A DNA stretch of 64,000 bases from Hyphomonas sp. L-53-1-40 (GCF_000682775.1 NZ_AWFI01000019.1:1-64000); one strand, 5' to 3'. Positions 36,775 to 49,031 are shown, counted from the stretch's first letter. The notes: generated by a model from the sequence alone, not told the origin. Program-made: numbers and translations.

Positions 36775-37392
36775 ATGGGTGAAATTAGCATGATTCGAAG
36801 GCTCTCGCCCGGACGGCTGGTCGCGGCGACCCATAATAAGGGCAAAGTATCCGAGCTGACGGATCTGTTCGCGCCTCTGGGCTTTGAGGTCGTCTCGGCG
36901 ATTGAGCTCGACTTGCCCGAACCGGAAGAAACCGAAGCGACGTTTGCCGGCAATGCAATCCTCAAGGCGCGGGCGGCGGCCGAGGCTACGGGTGCTCCGG
37001 CACTGTCCGACGATTCTGGCCTGTCTGTTACAGCTTTGGGCGGCGCGCCGGGCATTTATTCAGCCCGTTGGGCCGGCGAGCCGCGCGACTTTGGCAGGGC
37101 GATGGAGAAGGTTCAGCGCGAAATGGACGATATTGGTGCCACCGACCGTTCGGCGAAATTTGTCTGCGCGCTGGCCATTGTCTGGCCAGACGGTCATGCG
37201 GAGGTGTTTGAGGGCGAAGTCCATGGGGAGCTGACCTGGCCGCCACGCGGGGACAAGGGCTTCGGATACGATCCTGTTTTTGTCGCAGAAGGGGAATCGA
37301 TCACGTTTGGCGAAATGGAGCCCGCTTTGAAACACGCGATGAGCCACCGCGCACGGGCGGTCGAGAAGCTCAAAGCGGCGCTGCTATCGTGA
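36775..37392 (+). CDS. rdgB: XTP/dITP pyrophosphatase (RdgB/HAM1)
   Basis: A 205-aa house-cleaning enzyme that hydrolyses ITP, dITP and [52 protein letters not shown] and [10 protein letters not shown] carry substrate and Mg sites. The start may be ATG 36775 or 36790. The stop overlaps the hemW GTG start (GTGACG at 37389), so the two are coupled. Confidence 0.95.
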   Translation: MGEISMIRRLSPGRLVAATHNKGKVSELTDLFAPLGFEVVSAIELDLPEPEETEATFAGNAILKARAAAEATGAPALSDDSGLSVTALGGAPGIYSARWAGEPRDFGRAMEKVQREMDDIGATDRSAKFVCALAIVWPDGHAEVFEGEVHGELTWPPRGDKGFGYDPVFVAEGESITFGEMEPALKHAMSHRARAVEKLKAALLS

Positions 37393-38561
37393 CGAGGGAA
37401 TCCGCTCAGTTCGGTCCACAATATGGATTTGGTGTCTACATCCACTGGCCGTACTGTGCGAAGATCTGCCCATACTGCGACTTCAATGTGTACGCAGCCA
37501 AGGGCCGCGACCCGGAACCCTTGTTGAAGGCAATCCGGAAAGATATCGCGATCCATCGTCCGCGCATGCCAGAGCATGGGGCGGCGGACAGTCTTTATCT
37601 TGGGGGAGGGACGCCGTCCTTGCTGGCCCCCGACGCCATTGCCGGGCTGGTCACTGCTGCCGGTGACAGTTTCGGCCTGAAACATGATGCTGAAATTACA
37701 ATTGAAGCCAATCCGAATGACATCATGCGCATGGACCTTGAGGGGCTGAAGGCGGCAGGTATCAACCGGCTTTCCATCGGCATACAATCTCTTCGGGATC
37801 ATGCATTGGCTTTTTTGGGCCGTGATCATGATAGCGATGTCGCGCGCGCAGCCTTGAAGCGGGCCATGAAGATATTCCCGAATGTCTCAATCGACCTGAT
37901 CTATGCCCGACCCGGCCAGTCAGAGGATGAGTGGCAGGCGGAGCTTGCAGATGTTCTGGAGTATGGTGCACCCCATATATCCCTGTACGAACTGACGATC
38001 GAGGAGCGTACGGCCTTCGGGAAGGCGGCGGCTCGCGGCCAGATGACTCCGATGGGCGATGATGACCAGGCCGATTTGTATGAGTTGACGCAAGATGTGC
38101 TTTCTGCAGCCGGTTTGCCTGCGTACGAGATCTCCAATCATGCCATGTCGGAAAAATACCAGTCTCGTCACAACAACATCTACTGGAATGGCGGTGACTG
38201 GATGGGTGTGGGTCCTGGTGCGCATGGTCGGCTCAGCGTAGGTGGCAACCGCTATGCCTCAGAGGCTGAGCGTCAGCCGGCTGCCTATATCGCAAATGTG
38301 CAAGCTCTTGCGTCGGGCTGGTCCGAAGCGTCCAAGCTGTATCCGCTCGACAATGCGAGAGAGTTGTTGGCCATGGGATTGCGACCATCATCCGGGATAG
38401 ACCGGACAAGGATCGAAAGCGTTTCAGACCGGACGCTCTCGCAGGCCAAGATCGACGTGTTCGTCGAAGAAGGCTGGATGGTGCAAGATGGACCACGGCT
38501 CGCCCTTACCGCGCGTGGACGGCTTCTCGCAGATGCCCTGACTGCTGAGCTGTCTCCCTGA
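37389..38561 (+). CDS. hemW: Radical SAM heme chaperone HemW
   Basis: A 390-aa protein formerly annotated as coproporphyrinogen dehydrogenase. The radical SAM motif is Cys23, Cys27 and Cys30 (YCAKICPYC). [11 protein letters not shown] and TIEANPND are typical, along with [16 protein letters not shown]. It lacks the extra substrate residues of HemN and is likely a heme-transfer protein. It starts at GTG 37389, overlapping rdgB by four bases. Confidence 0.95.
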   Translation: MTRESAQFGPQYGFGVYIHWPYCAKICPYCDFNVYAAKGRDPEPLLKAIRKDIAIHRPRMPEHGAADSLYLGGGTPSLLAPDAIAGLVTAAGDSFGLKHDAEITIEANPNDIMRMDLEGLKAAGINRLSIGIQSLRDHALAFLGRDHDSDVARAALKRAMKIFPNVSIDLIYARPGQSEDEWQAELADVLEYGAPHISLYELTIEERTAFGKAAARGQMTPMGDDDQADLYELTQDVLSAAGLPAYEISNHAMSEKYQSRHNNIYWNGGDWMGVGPGAHGRLSVGGNRYASEAERQPAAYIANVQALASGWSEASKLYPLDNARELLAMGLRPSSGIDRTRIESVSDRTLSQAKIDVFVEEGWMVQDGPRLALTARGRLLADALTAELSP

Positions 38562-39152
38562 TCACGGCGCAGGTGGGAAACGTCCCATGTGTTCCTCCCA
38601 ATGGCGGCGGCAAAGCGACAGGTAGGTCGCCTTGGCGATGCTGACCTGTTCGCCTTCGGTAAGCGCTTTTCCATCCGGACCAAGTCGCACAACCATCGTG
38701 GCCTTCCGGCCGCACTCGCAGATTGTGCGGATCTCGCGCAGCGAGTCGGCAATCGCCAGCAGCGCGGCGGACCCCTCGAACAGTTCTCCCTGGAAATCGG
38801 TTCGCAGGCCATAAGCCAGCACAGGTACATTCAGGTGGTCCGCCACACGCGCGAGCTGCCAAGCTTGCGCCTTGGTCAGGAATTGCGCCTCATCGACGAA
38901 TATCGCGCTCATTTTGTGGCCGGCCATCGCATTGCCGATCAGCGCATACAAATCCGTGTCCGCCGTATAGAGAATCGCATCCGCGCCGATGCCAATCCGG
39001 GACGATATGTGCCCCTCCTCATCATCCTTGTAGAGCGCGGATGTGAGGAGAAGAACCTCCATACCGCGTTCGCGATAGTTATAGGCCGCCTGCAACAGGA
39101 TCGTGGACTTGCCCGCATTCATTGCGGCATAGGAAAAATAGAGCTTGGCCAT
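38562..39152 (-). CDS. tdk: Thymidine kinase
   Basis: A 196-aa type II thymidine kinase. P-loop YAAMNAGKST at the start, DEAQFL as Walker B, and four zinc-binding cysteines (CECGRKA... CRRHW) in the lid region. It phosphorylates thymidine in the salvage pathway. The stop is adjacent to and convergent with the end of hemW. Confidence 0.96.
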   Translation of the reverse strand: MAKLYFSYAAMNAGKSTILLQAAYNYRERGMEVLLLTSALYKDDEEGHISSRIGIGADAILYTADTDLYALIGNAMAGHKMSAIFVDEAQFLTKAQAWQLARVADHLNVPVLAYGLRTDFQGELFEGSAALLAIADSLREIRTICECGRKATMVVRLGPDGKALTEGEQVSIAKATYLSLCRRHWEEHMGRFPPAP

Positions 39153-39157
39153 GGAGC

Positions 39158-40975
39158 CTAATCCAGACGCTTCGCAGCGCCTTCCCGGCGCGGATCGGCG
39201 CCGCCTTCCAGGCCATCCTCCCTCACAATAATGACATGAAGGCCGGAGTTTTCGCCTTCACGTTCTTCCACATCATATCCCATTTCACGCAGGGCTTCGG
39301 CGGCTTCCATGCCGCCTGGAACATCGATTTCCACACCTACCGTATCGCCGCGCGCGATAATGTTTGGCAGTTCGATAGCTTCCTGAGCTGACTTGCCCCA
39401 CTCAAGAACCCCAACAAGCGTTTTCGAGACATAGGCGACGATGGAATTGCCGCCGGGTGATCCGGTGACCATGAACAGGTCACCATCCGGATCGAAGACG
39501 ATTGTTGGAGACATCGAACTGCGAGGCCGTTTCAATGGGCCGGGTGCGTTCGCGACGGGCTTGGTACCTTTTGTCGGTTCGCGGGAGAAATCTGTCAGCT
39601 CATTATTCAACATGAAGCCGTGAACCATAAGGGAGGAGCCGAAAGCTGCTTCGACCGTTGCGGTCATCGACACGGCGTTGCCATCTGCATCCACGATCGA
39701 AATGTGCGTGGTGCCGGGCGCGTGCTCGGTGACGTCTTCTCCCCAGAGCGGGCGGATTGGGTCTCGTCCAAGTGCAATGCCGGGATCACCCGGGAAGGTG
39801 GTTGCATCCGGTGCGAAGGCTTCCTTTGCGCGGACACGCAGATAGGCCGGATTGATCAGGTCTTTTGAGGGCACCGGGACGAAATCGGCATCGGCGACAT
39901 AATGGTCGCGGTCCGCATAGGCGAGGCGCTGGGCGTCGACGAAGGCTTTCAGATAGCCTTCTTCGGTCATGCTCATCTCGTCGGTTGGCTCCAGCAGATC
40001 ATAGAGTCCCATGATCATGCTCTGGGTCACGCCCCCGGAAGAGGGGGGTGGTGCCGAGCAGATGCGATAGTGATCTGCCCGATCACCGCAAAGGGCTGGC
40101 CTGACTTTGACGGAATAGGTCGAAAGATCTTCGAGGCTCATATCGCCCGGAACAGCATCCCCGTTGACCGCGTCCACGATGGCTTGTGCAATGTCGCCTT
40201 CGTAGAAAGCGGCTGGTCCGGAATCCGCGATGGCAGACAATGTCGCGGCATAGTCCGGATTGGTACGGATGAATCCCACGGGCAGCGGCTCTCCACCCGG
40301 ATAGAAGTACTCGGATGAGGCAGGCAGATCGTCGAGCCGTACTGCGCCGCGCAGGCGCGGATTGGCCAGCAGGCCGGCAAGGCGTGGTGAGACTTCGAAC
40401 CCATCTTCAGCCAGTTTGATGGCTGGTTGGAACAAGGCGTCCCATTCGAGTTTGCCAGCCGCTTCGTGAGAAGTCTTGTAGAGCGCAATCTGGCCGGGCA
40501 CGCCAACGGCCTTGCCGGACTGCCAGGCTTCAAGGAACCCAAGCGGCTTGCCATCCTTCATGAAATGGTCCGGTGTCGTGGATGCGGGGGCAACTTCGCG
40601 TCCATCAAAAACGGTTATCTCGTCCTTGGCGCGATCATAGTAGACCATGAAGGCACCACCGCCGATGCCGGAGCTTTGAGGTTCGACCAATCCAAGCACT
40701 GAGTGCACGGCGATGGCCGCATCAATCGCCGATCCGCCCTGACGCAACATTTCGAGACCCGCCTCGACCGCGCGAGGGTCCGCTGCGGCGACCATGGCGC
40801 CTTTCGTCCAGGCGTTCGTGGCTGGGGCTTCAGCCGCAGTGACACCTTCTTCTACGGACTGGGCGGCAGCCTCAGCAGCGCGGCTCGCTTCTTCGGTCGC
40901 GTTGAACGGTCTATCGTCGCCCGGCGCACAGGCGGAGAGTCCAATACAGGCGAGGAGAATCGGCAAACGGCTCAT
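39158..40975 (-). CDS. ggt: Gamma-glutamyltransferase
   Basis: A 605-aa Ntn hydrolase, exported as a lipoprotein-type precursor (lipobox LSAC near residue 16). The self-processing nucleophilic Thr is in APGTTHISIVDADGNAVS. The N-terminal part shows IDAAIAVHSVLGLVEPQSSGIGGG and AYADRDHYVADADF, and the C-terminal part shows LFMVTGSPGGNSIV. It cleaves gamma-glutamyl amides such as glutathione in the periplasm. It overlaps no other gene and ends close to tdk. Confidence 0.95.
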   Translation of the reverse strand: MSRLPILLACIGLSACAPGDDRPFNATEEASRAAEAAAQSVEEGVTAAEAPATNAWTKGAMVAAADPRAVEAGLEMLRQGGSAIDAAIAVHSVLGLVEPQSSGIGGGAFMVYYDRAKDEITVFDGREVAPASTTPDHFMKDGKPLGFLEAWQSGKAVGVPGQIALYKTSHEAAGKLEWDALFQPAIKLAEDGFEVSPRLAGLLANPRLRGAVRLDDLPASSEYFYPGGEPLPVGFIRTNPDYAATLSAIADSGPAAFYEGDIAQAIVDAVNGDAVPGDMSLEDLSTYSVKVRPALCGDRADHYRICSAPPPSSGGVTQSMIMGLYDLLEPTDEMSMTEEGYLKAFVDAQRLAYADRDHYVADADFVPVPSKDLINPAYLRVRAKEAFAPDATTFPGDPGIALGRDPIRPLWGEDVTEHAPGTTHISIVDADGNAVSMTATVEAAFGSSLMVHGFMLNNELTDFSREPTKGTKPVANAPGPLKRPRSSMSPTIVFDPDGDLFMVTGSPGGNSIVAYVSKTLVGVLEWGKSAQEAIELPNIIARGDTVGVEIDVPGGMEAAEALREMGYDVEEREGENSGLHVIIVREDGLEGGADPRREGAAKRLD

Positions 40976-41055
40976 AAAGTGCCCCTTCAGCTTGGCGTGT
41001 GTTGCAGCAGACCTTATGAAACATGCCTCACAAGGGAAAGACAGGGCCGCAGCTT

Positions 41056-42036
41056 ATGGCAAAACCAGGCGCAAGAAATACCATTACGGACGTGCCCGGC
41101 ATAAAGGTTGGGCAGGCTGAGGATGCCAGTGTCCGTTCAGGTGTCAGCGTGATCGTGCCGGATGCACCTGCGATCGCGGCGGTGGCAGTGTCCGGCGGAG
41201 GGCCCGGCACGCGAGAAACCGACCTTCTATCGGCGGGCATGCTGGTCGATGGCATCGACGCGGTCTGTCTCTCCGGCGGCAGCGCATTCGGTCTCGCAGC
41301 GGCAGACGGCGTGGCGTCAGGACTGAAGCAGGAGGGGCGCGGTTTCGCGCTCGTGCCGTTAACGAGCGTGCCGCGAACGCCGATTGTGCCAGCGGCGATC
41401 CTCTATGATCTTTCCAATGGTGGCGACAAGGACTGGGGCGAAGTTTCTCCTTATGCGGCCCTCGGCCTGGCGGCGTATCGTTCGCGTGGCACAGAGCTGG
41501 TGCTTGGTCAGGCCGGGGCGGCCTATGGTGCGCGGGCGGGAGCGTTTGCAGGCGGGACCGGTTCTGCCAGTATCGTGACGCATGACGGTATAACCGTTGG
41601 CGCGCTGGCCGGGGTAAACTGTTTCGGATCAGTCTTCATGCCCGGCACAGAAGCGTTCTGGTCGTGGCCCTTTGAGATTGATGGGGAATTCGGGGGCCAG
41701 CGTCCACCCGGAGATTATGTCGCCGATGCAGAGGATTGGGGCGCTGCGAAGTCCAACCCGGCGCTCGGCCAGAACACGACCATCGCTTGCATCGCCACGG
41801 ATGTGATTCTGACAGCGAGTGAAGCGAAGCGGGTGGCGCAGATGGCGCTGTCCGGCTTCTCTCGAGCCATCCGGCCAGTCTTTGCGCCGTTTGATGGAGA
41901 TGCCTTGTTCGTAATGTCGTCAGGCCAGATTGCCTCGCAGGAGAAGCGTGCCATACTCATTGCGAGGATCGGAGAATTGGCCGCCTCCACACTCGCCCGG
42001 GCCATTGCACGGGGGGTGTACGAAGCCAATCGCTGA
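41056..42036 (+). CDS. P1-family peptidase (DmpA/ornithine-acetyltransferase fold)
   Basis: A protein of about 326 aa. It has the DmpA family N-terminus RNTITDVPGIKVGQAED and the self-processing region GALAGVNCFGS, where the residue before the nucleophile is Asn-Cys rather than the usual Ser. Members include beta-peptidyl and L-aminopeptidases. The ATG at 41056 is preferred over 41023 because the family starts near KPGARN; ribosome sites are weak for both. Its stop overlaps the next start. Confidence 0.85.
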   Translation: MAKPGARNTITDVPGIKVGQAEDASVRSGVSVIVPDAPAIAAVAVSGGGPGTRETDLLSAGMLVDGIDAVCLSGGSAFGLAAADGVASGLKQEGRGFALVPLTSVPRTPIVPAAILYDLSNGGDKDWGEVSPYAALGLAAYRSRGTELVLGQAGAAYGARAGAFAGGTGSASIVTHDGITVGALAGVNCFGSVFMPGTEAFWSWPFEIDGEFGGQRPPGDYVADAEDWGAAKSNPALGQNTTIACIATDVILTASEAKRVAQMALSGFSRAIRPVFAPFDGDALFVMSSGQIASQEKRAILIARIGELAASTLARAIARGVYEANR

Positions 42037-42050
42037 TGAGGGACAGGCGT

Positions 42051-43004
42051 ATGCAGCGCGGGTGGAAGATCGGAATTGGAGCAGGATTGCTGGCGCTGGC
42101 CACGGCCTGTGTTGTGGGTGGTCAGGAAGCAGATCCTGCGGATTGGCCCGGCATGGCGTCGCTGCAGGCCCTGCAAGGACGGTCCGTGTTCCACGAATGC
42201 GGCGCAACCATGATCTCTCCGGAATGGGCGATAACGGCGGGACATTGTGTTGAAGGAATTCGCGTCGAGAGCAACGGGCGTGCAGTCCAGTATTTTCCAG
42301 ATGCAACCGGTCGCACGATGGAGCGGTTTGGGCCAGTCGGGCTGGCGATAGGTCGCGGCTCGTTGATGGATGTGCCATCAAGCGCACTGTTTCCGGTCTC
42401 CAGGATCGTTGTTCATCCGGACTATGATTCCGGCAATCCCGAGCGAGGACATGATCTGGCCTTGTTGCGTATCGAAGGCCGCTGGGAAGGTGAAGTAGCG
42501 TCGCTTGATGGATTGACGGCGACAGCCATTGATATGACGGGGTCCTATGCCGACACGCTCGTGGCAGGATATGGCAAGGTTGGCGAAACCGCTCGCAGCG
42601 AAGCTGGAACCAGTCGGACGGGTCGCCATGTCACCGCGCCGAGCCTGATTTTGCAGGAGGGCTATGTGCCCTTGGTCGATGCGCAGACATGCCAGAAGCA
42701 AACCGCCGCACGCATTTCCGAGTATGGGTTGCAGGACGAACTGACTGGTGTGGCGGTAGATCCCCAGACGCAGATCTGCGCGGGCGCAGGAGGCGTGGAT
42801 TCGTGTCAGGGCGATAGCGGCGGACCACTCATGCTGCGCAGTTATGAGCATGGCCCGGTCCAGATAGGCGTGGTGAGCTGGGGACTGGGATGTGCCCGGC
42901 CGGACAGTCCGGGAATCTATATGCGGGTCAGCGCATATTCGGGTTGGATCAGCGCTGTAACGGGGATTGCACCTGCCGGTGATGCCGCCACTGCAGAGGA
43001 ATGA
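42051..43004 (+). CDS. Secreted trypsin-like serine protease
   Basis: A 317-aa S1 protease. A signal peptide with LALATACVVGG leads to the mature domain. The triad is His in ISPEWAITAGHC, Asp in GHDLALLRI, and Ser in SCQGDSGGPLM. CGATM and SWGLGCARPDSPGIYMRVSAYSGWI complete the chymotrypsin fold with a late disulfide. Cleavage target unknown. ATG 42051 follows GAGGGAC; another ATG at 42036 would overlap the P1 peptidase stop. Confidence 0.92.
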   Translation: MQRGWKIGIGAGLLALATACVVGGQEADPADWPGMASLQALQGRSVFHECGATMISPEWAITAGHCVEGIRVESNGRAVQYFPDATGRTMERFGPVGLAIGRGSLMDVPSSALFPVSRIVVHPDYDSGNPERGHDLALLRIEGRWEGEVASLDGLTATAIDMTGSYADTLVAGYGKVGETARSEAGTSRTGRHVTAPSLILQEGYVPLVDAQTCQKQTAARISEYGLQDELTGVAVDPQTQICAGAGGVDSCQGDSGGPLMLRSYEHGPVQIGVVSWGLGCARPDSPGIYMRVSAYSGWISAVTGIAPAGDAATAEE

Positions 43005-43072
43005 CAGTTGCGTGGCAAACAGGCTTGCATCCCCCGATTCCTCACTGTATGTGTCCGCCTTCCAAACGGCAG

Positions 43073-43149
43073 GCACCCGTAGCTCAGCTGGATAGAGCAC
43101 CAGACTACGAATCTGGGGGTCGGGCGTTCGAATCGCTCCGGGTGTGCCA
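43073..43149 (+). tRNA. tRNA-Arg (anticodon ACG)
   Basis: The full cloverleaf is visible. The acceptor stem is GCACCCG with CGGGTGT and encodes CCA at 43147-43149. The D-arm is GCTC/GAGC, the anticodon stem is CCAGA/TCTGG around CTACGAA (anticodon ACG), and the T-arm is GGGCG-TTCGAAT-CGCTC. It reads arginine CGN codons after A34 deamination. Because it lies in plain core sequence with no integrase, it is not an attachment site here. Confidence 0.96.
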
Positions 43150-43170
43150 TTTTCCTTCCTTGAACATTTG

Positions 43171-43192
43171 AACCGAGCCCCTTTCGGTTTTT
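43171..43192 (+). terminator. Terminator after tRNA-Arg
   Basis: AACCGA and TCGGTT form a 6-bp stem with a seven-base loop, followed by a run of T. It follows the tRNA by about 22 bases. Confidence 0.65.
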
Positions 43193-43268
43193 CCGGGGGG
43201 ATTGGGTTGACCCTGTTCGCGCGCGTGTTGAACACTGTTGCGACAAGCAACTAAGTGTGGGGACTCTT

Positions 43269-44558
43269 ATGCGTTCGTTTTGTGTCGCGGCTGGAATGGC
43301 CGTGCTCGCCACTGCCTTGCCGACGGCGAGTGCGCAGGACATTCCAATGGCCGGATGGACGGTCAAGGTTTCCCCCAACAGTATCTATCTGACACGACCG
43401 GACCTGCCGGGAATCAATGTTGGCATCGTCAGCGATGTGCGGCCAAACCTGACGCATGAGGAAAAGTTTGAATATGTGAAGGGTTTTTTCGCCGGGCGGG
43501 CCGATTGCCCATCCTTGGCGAATGCCGAGACAAAAACCTCGTTCGCAGGCTTCTCCGCGCGCAGCGGGGGACCGGTCGCCAGATGCACCCTTCTCTCGAT
43601 GGGGCATTGGGAAGCGGGGGGATTGCAAAGCGCGCTGATTCTTGATGAGGCCGTCAAGGAGGACAAGATACTGGGTGGCGTGCCGTCCGGGCCATCGACG
43701 ATGAGTATTTCCGTGCTGTCCAATAAAATCATGCAGGAGGTCATAGAGTACCTGATGGGCCGCGCTCAGGTTTCCGAAGCCGGCATGACGGGCGACCAGG
43801 TGCGGGCCGCCATGAGCGCTCAGGGGCTGGGAAAGCGTGTATCGCCGGATCGCAAGCCGGTTGGCATGGTGCGCATGATCGACAGCGGCGGCTTCGACGC
43901 GGTCAGCTTTGCGGGCAAGGACGAAACCCAGACTTTGGTGCTCTTCCCGAAGCGATCGCAGGACTTTGCTGCAAGCGCGATCACCTGCACCAACTGGGAT
44001 GCGGCGCTATTTGACCCTTATGAGGTCGAGTCACCGTGGAAGGTCATGCTCGGATGCGAGCGGTATTTCTGGCGCGGATCTGCGGATGATTTGGACATGA
44101 AGAGTCTTTCAAGAAGCTCGGACTGGACGGGCGCTTCCTTCGAGCGGGGGCGTTTCACTTACCGAAAGGCCGAAACCTATCGGAAGTTTGCAAAAGGGGA
44201 GTTGTTGGACCTGCGGATCGGTATTGGCCGGGCGCGCTTCGATGAGGTTTTAACCGGGAACCTTCCCCTGTCCGAGCTTCAGCCGCGGGACATCCTTTTC
44301 CTGCCGGATGGACGGTTTATGGCCGGGCATGTGCGCGCGTCATCTCTTCCCGGTGGCGGCACAGAAGGGCCCGTTGCGGGGCAATACTATTTCGATGGCC
44401 ATGTCGTGACCCTGCTGCTGGACACAGGCGAGGTGGTTTACGGCCATGCTGGCTGGTTTCCGGGTGAAGGGGCAACGGGGCAGGACCACAGGGCCGTCGT
44501 GAATATCAATGGCTGGGTGTATACAAGTTATTGCCGAGACATCTGGAAGAACTGTTGA
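43269..44558 (+). CDS. Secreted protein of unknown function, 429 aa
   Basis: A protein with an N-terminal signal peptide (MRSFCVAAGMAVLATALPTASAQ). The mature part is soluble and mixed alpha/beta, with scattered Cys residues (for example near CPSLAN, RCTLL, CTNW and CRDIWKNC at the end) that suggest disulfides. No known catalytic motif stands out. I chose ATG 43269 rather than an upstream GTG because it starts the signal peptide. It is probably monocistronic; its 3' end is convergent with a BCCT transporter gene. Confidence 0.75.
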   Translation: MRSFCVAAGMAVLATALPTASAQDIPMAGWTVKVSPNSIYLTRPDLPGINVGIVSDVRPNLTHEEKFEYVKGFFAGRADCPSLANAETKTSFAGFSARSGGPVARCTLLSMGHWEAGGLQSALILDEAVKEDKILGGVPSGPSTMSISVLSNKIMQEVIEYLMGRAQVSEAGMTGDQVRAAMSAQGLGKRVSPDRKPVGMVRMIDSGGFDAVSFAGKDETQTLVLFPKRSQDFAASAITCTNWDAALFDPYEVESPWKVMLGCERYFWRGSADDLDMKSLSRSSDWTGASFERGRFTYRKAETYRKFAKGELLDLRIGIGRARFDEVLTGNLPLSELQPRDILFLPDGRFMAGHVRASSLPGGGTEGPVAGQYYFDGHVVTLLLDTGEVVYGHAGWFPGEGATGQDHRAVVNINGWVYTSYCRDIWKNC

Positions 44559-44573
44559 GTGCAGGGCGGGCTG

Positions 44574-46208
<1,635 letters not shown>

Positions 46209-46460
46209 GCCGGGCTTGTGCCGCAAATACGTCGATTATCAAAGCATTGTTCTGAGGAAACTGTCCGCGCCATCGTGAAGAGTGAGGGTTTGATGCAACA
46301 GTTTGCATAAGATTCCCGTAGTTACCCGACGAATAGCTGGGCGAAACCTTTCTATCATCGAAATAAAAATGTACTTCGGAACCATCGAGCAGCCATGTGT
46401 ACCGAGCCGCGCCGCTTATTCTGGCGCGCCATGGCTGGAGACGACCCAAAGGGAACACAC

Positions 46461-49031
46461 ATGAATAGACTCAAGTACGGGGCCTCGCTGATTGCGATGG
46501 CTGGACTGGTCGCGCCGATTGCATTGGCGCAGGACGCTCCAGCGGAACCATCGAGCGCGAAACGGCTTCAAACAGTGACCATCACGGCGACCAAGCGCTC
46601 TGAAAGCGCGCAGGACGTGCCCGTCGCAGTCACGGCGCTCGGCGAGCAACAGCTCAGAGAGCTCGGCGTCAAGAATTTCTCGGACTATCTTGTCCAGCTG
46701 CCTGGCGTTACGGCAGGTGGTTCCGGCCCCGGCCAGAATACCATCTATATTCGTGGTCTCGCATCCACTACGCCAAACCTGACGGTTGCCGGCGTCGCTG
46801 GTCTCGCACCCAATGTCAGCTTTTATCTCGACGAGCAGCCGCTGGCCCAACCGGGCCGGAATTTGGACGTATATGCGGCGGATATAGAGCGCGTGGAGGT
46901 CTTGTCCGGACCGCAGGGCACGCTGTTCGGGTCAAGCTCGCAGGCTGGTACGGTCCGCATGATTACCAACAAGCCGTCCTTCAGCGGCTTTGACGCCGGC
47001 TTCAATGCGTCCACCTCGTTCACTGATGGCGGTGAGATGAGCAACAGTGTCGAGGCCATGATCAACGTGCCCGTCAATGACAAGTTGGCGCTGCGCGGGG
47101 TCATCTATAATGACACTCAAGGCGGATATATTGACAATGTCGGTGGCACTCTGTCCGTGCGTGACTCCGCCCGGTTTCGCTCCGAAGGCACTGTGCGCGC
47201 CAATGGCGTGCCGGTCAGCGCTCAGCGCGAGGGCTTCCAGGCAGGCGCTGATTTGTCTGGCGTCAATTTTGTTGACGCGAACAACAGCAATATTGTCGAG
47301 AATGACATCAATGATGTGACGTATCAGGGCTTCCGGCTGAGCGGCATGTACCAGATCAATGAAGACTGGGACCTGCTGATCACGCATGCTCAACAGCAGA
47401 TTGAATCGGATGGCGTGTTTGCCGCCGATCCAGATCTCGATGATTACGACATCGTTCGCTTCACGCCGGAAAATATTGAGGACAAGTTCCACAATACGTC
47501 CTGGACACTCGACGGCCGTATCGGCGCGCTTGAAGCGCTGTACACCGGTGCGTACACGGATCGCACAACCGATCAGACGGTTGACTATTCCGACTACCTG
47601 TTTGTTGGCCAGTACCTGCCATACTATATCTGTGACTACTCGGTCACCTATCCGGCGGGTGCGCCGACGGGCAATTGCTACGCGCCGAACCTGTTCGTGA
47701 ACTCACACAGTGAGACGAAAGTGCAGACGCATGAGCTGCGCTTCAATACGCCGAGCGAGAATCGCTGGCGCGCCACCTTCGGCGCCTTCTACAGCGATCT
47801 GGAGCTGGCTGAGCGTAATGACTTCGTCTATCCGGGCTCAACGCAGGTGGCCTATACGGATGGATCGATCGGCTTTGCCCCGAACTATCCGCTGACGCAA
47901 ACGGACGTAACAGGCGAAATCGGCAGTGCGTCCCCTGGCTACTACAGCGTTGCCGGCCCGTTCCCGGAAGGCGTTATCTTCCGAAACGATATTCTGCGCA
48001 CCGATCAGCAGATGGGCCTCTTCGGCGAGACCACCTTCGACATCTCTGACCAGTTCGCCATCACGGCTGGCGCACGATACTATGACGTCGAAGTCGACCT
48101 TGAAGGAAGTGCCAACTCGTCGTTCTTCAACCTGTTCGCAGATACTGACCAGCAAGTGTTCGGTACGAACATTTCGGCCATTTATGGTCCGAATGGACCG
48201 GCTGGCGCGCCGGACAAGGCTTCGACCGATGGCATGATCTACAAGCTGACCGGGGAATGGACGCCTACCGAAGATGTCATGTTCTACGCGACATATTCTG
48301 AAGGGTTCCGCGCTGGCTTGCTCAACCGTCCGGGCGGCGCGTCTGGCCCCGGTGGCTATACCGTGCCGTACGCAGTCGATACCGATGAAGTGAAGAATTA
48401 CGAACTGGGTTGGAAAACCGAGCTGTTCGATAATTCCCTGCGCTTCAACGGCTCGGCCTTCTTCGTCGATATTGAAGGCCTGCAGACAACGATCTTCGAT
48501 CCGTCGATCGTGAACCTGTTCTTCTCCGACAATGCCGCGAATGCTGAAATCCAGGGGCTTGAGGGTGACTTCACTTGGGCGCCAGCCTCAGTAGACGGCC
48601 TGACGATTGCGGGTGCGTTCTCGCTGCTCGACACCGAGATCACCGAAGTGCTCGTGCCGACAGATGATGTTGTGGAAGGCTCTGACCTTGCCTTTGCGCC
48701 AGCCTATCAGGGCAATCTGCGTGTCCGGTATGAGTGGGACCTCGAGCAGGAGGTGGCTGGTCAGCGCCTTACAGCGCACGTCATGCCACAGATCGTGTTC
48801 TCGGATGACTCCGTCAGCGATGTCATCGAAATCAATAAGATGGATCTTGATGGCTATGTTACGCTCGGCGCGACATTGGGTGTCACGGCTGACAATTGGG
48901 GCGCTGAACTGTTCGCGTCGAATTTGACGAACGAGTATGCTGAACTCAGCGGCAGCTTCGTCTACGACCGCGAGCGCATCACGCCGATGCGTCCCCGCAC
49001 GATCGGTATTCGCGTCTCCTACGACTACTAG
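46461..49031 (+). CDS. TonB-dependent outer membrane receptor
   Basis: An 856-aa receptor with a signal peptide (IALAQ) and a TonB-box-like stretch before the plug (TVTITATKRSESAQDVPVAVTAL). The plug contains NFSDYLVQLPGVTAGG and IERVEVLSGPQGTLFGSSSQAGTVRMITNKP. A 22-strand barrel ends GIRVSYDY. AAAGGGAA precedes ATG 46461. A strong terminator follows, then a TPR-sulfotransferase gene. This receptor-sulfotransferase pairing recurs in Caulobacterales and Sphingomonadales, but the ligand is unknown. Confidence 0.93.
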   Translation: MNRLKYGASLIAMAGLVAPIALAQDAPAEPSSAKRLQTVTITATKRSESAQDVPVAVTALGEQQLRELGVKNFSDYLVQLPGVTAGGSGPGQNTIYIRGLASTTPNLTVAGVAGLAPNVSFYLDEQPLAQPGRNLDVYAADIERVEVLSGPQGTLFGSSSQAGTVRMITNKPSFSGFDAGFNASTSFTDGGEMSNSVEAMINVPVNDKLALRGVIYNDTQGGYIDNVGGTLSVRDSARFRSEGTVRANGVPVSAQREGFQAGADLSGVNFVDANNSNIVENDINDVTYQGFRLSGMYQINEDWDLLITHAQQQIESDGVFAADPDLDDYDIVRFTPENIEDKFHNTSWTLDGRIGALEALYTGAYTDRTTDQTVDYSDYLFVGQYLPYYICDYSVTYPAGAPTGNCYAPNLFVNSHSETKVQTHELRFNTPSENRWRATFGAFYSDLELAERNDFVYPGSTQVAYTDGSIGFAPNYPLTQTDVTGEIGSASPGYYSVAGPFPEGVIFRNDILRTDQQMGLFGETTFDISDQFAITAGARYYDVEVDLEGSANSSFFNLFADTDQQVFGTNISAIYGPNGPAGAPDKASTDGMIYKLTGEWTPTEDVMFYATYSEGFRAGLLNRPGGASGPGGYTVPYAVDTDEVKNYELGWKTELFDNSLRFNGSAFFVDIEGLQTTIFDPSIVNLFFSDNAANAEIQGLEGDFTWAPASVDGLTIAGAFSLLDTEITEVLVPTDDVVEGSDLAFAPAYQGNLRVRYEWDLEQEVAGQRLTAHVMPQIVFSDDSVSDVIEINKMDLDGYVTLGATLGVTADNWGAELFASNLTNEYAELSGSFVYDRERITPMRPRTIGIRVSYDY

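Noticed and set aside
43073-43149. tRNA-Arg as an integration site
   Set aside because: No duplicated tRNA 3' end, integrase or composition change was seen next to it.
42378-43250. Minus-strand frame of 290 codons running over the protease gene and the tRNA
   Set aside because: It crosses a tRNA and is antisense to a protease with a complete catalytic triad.
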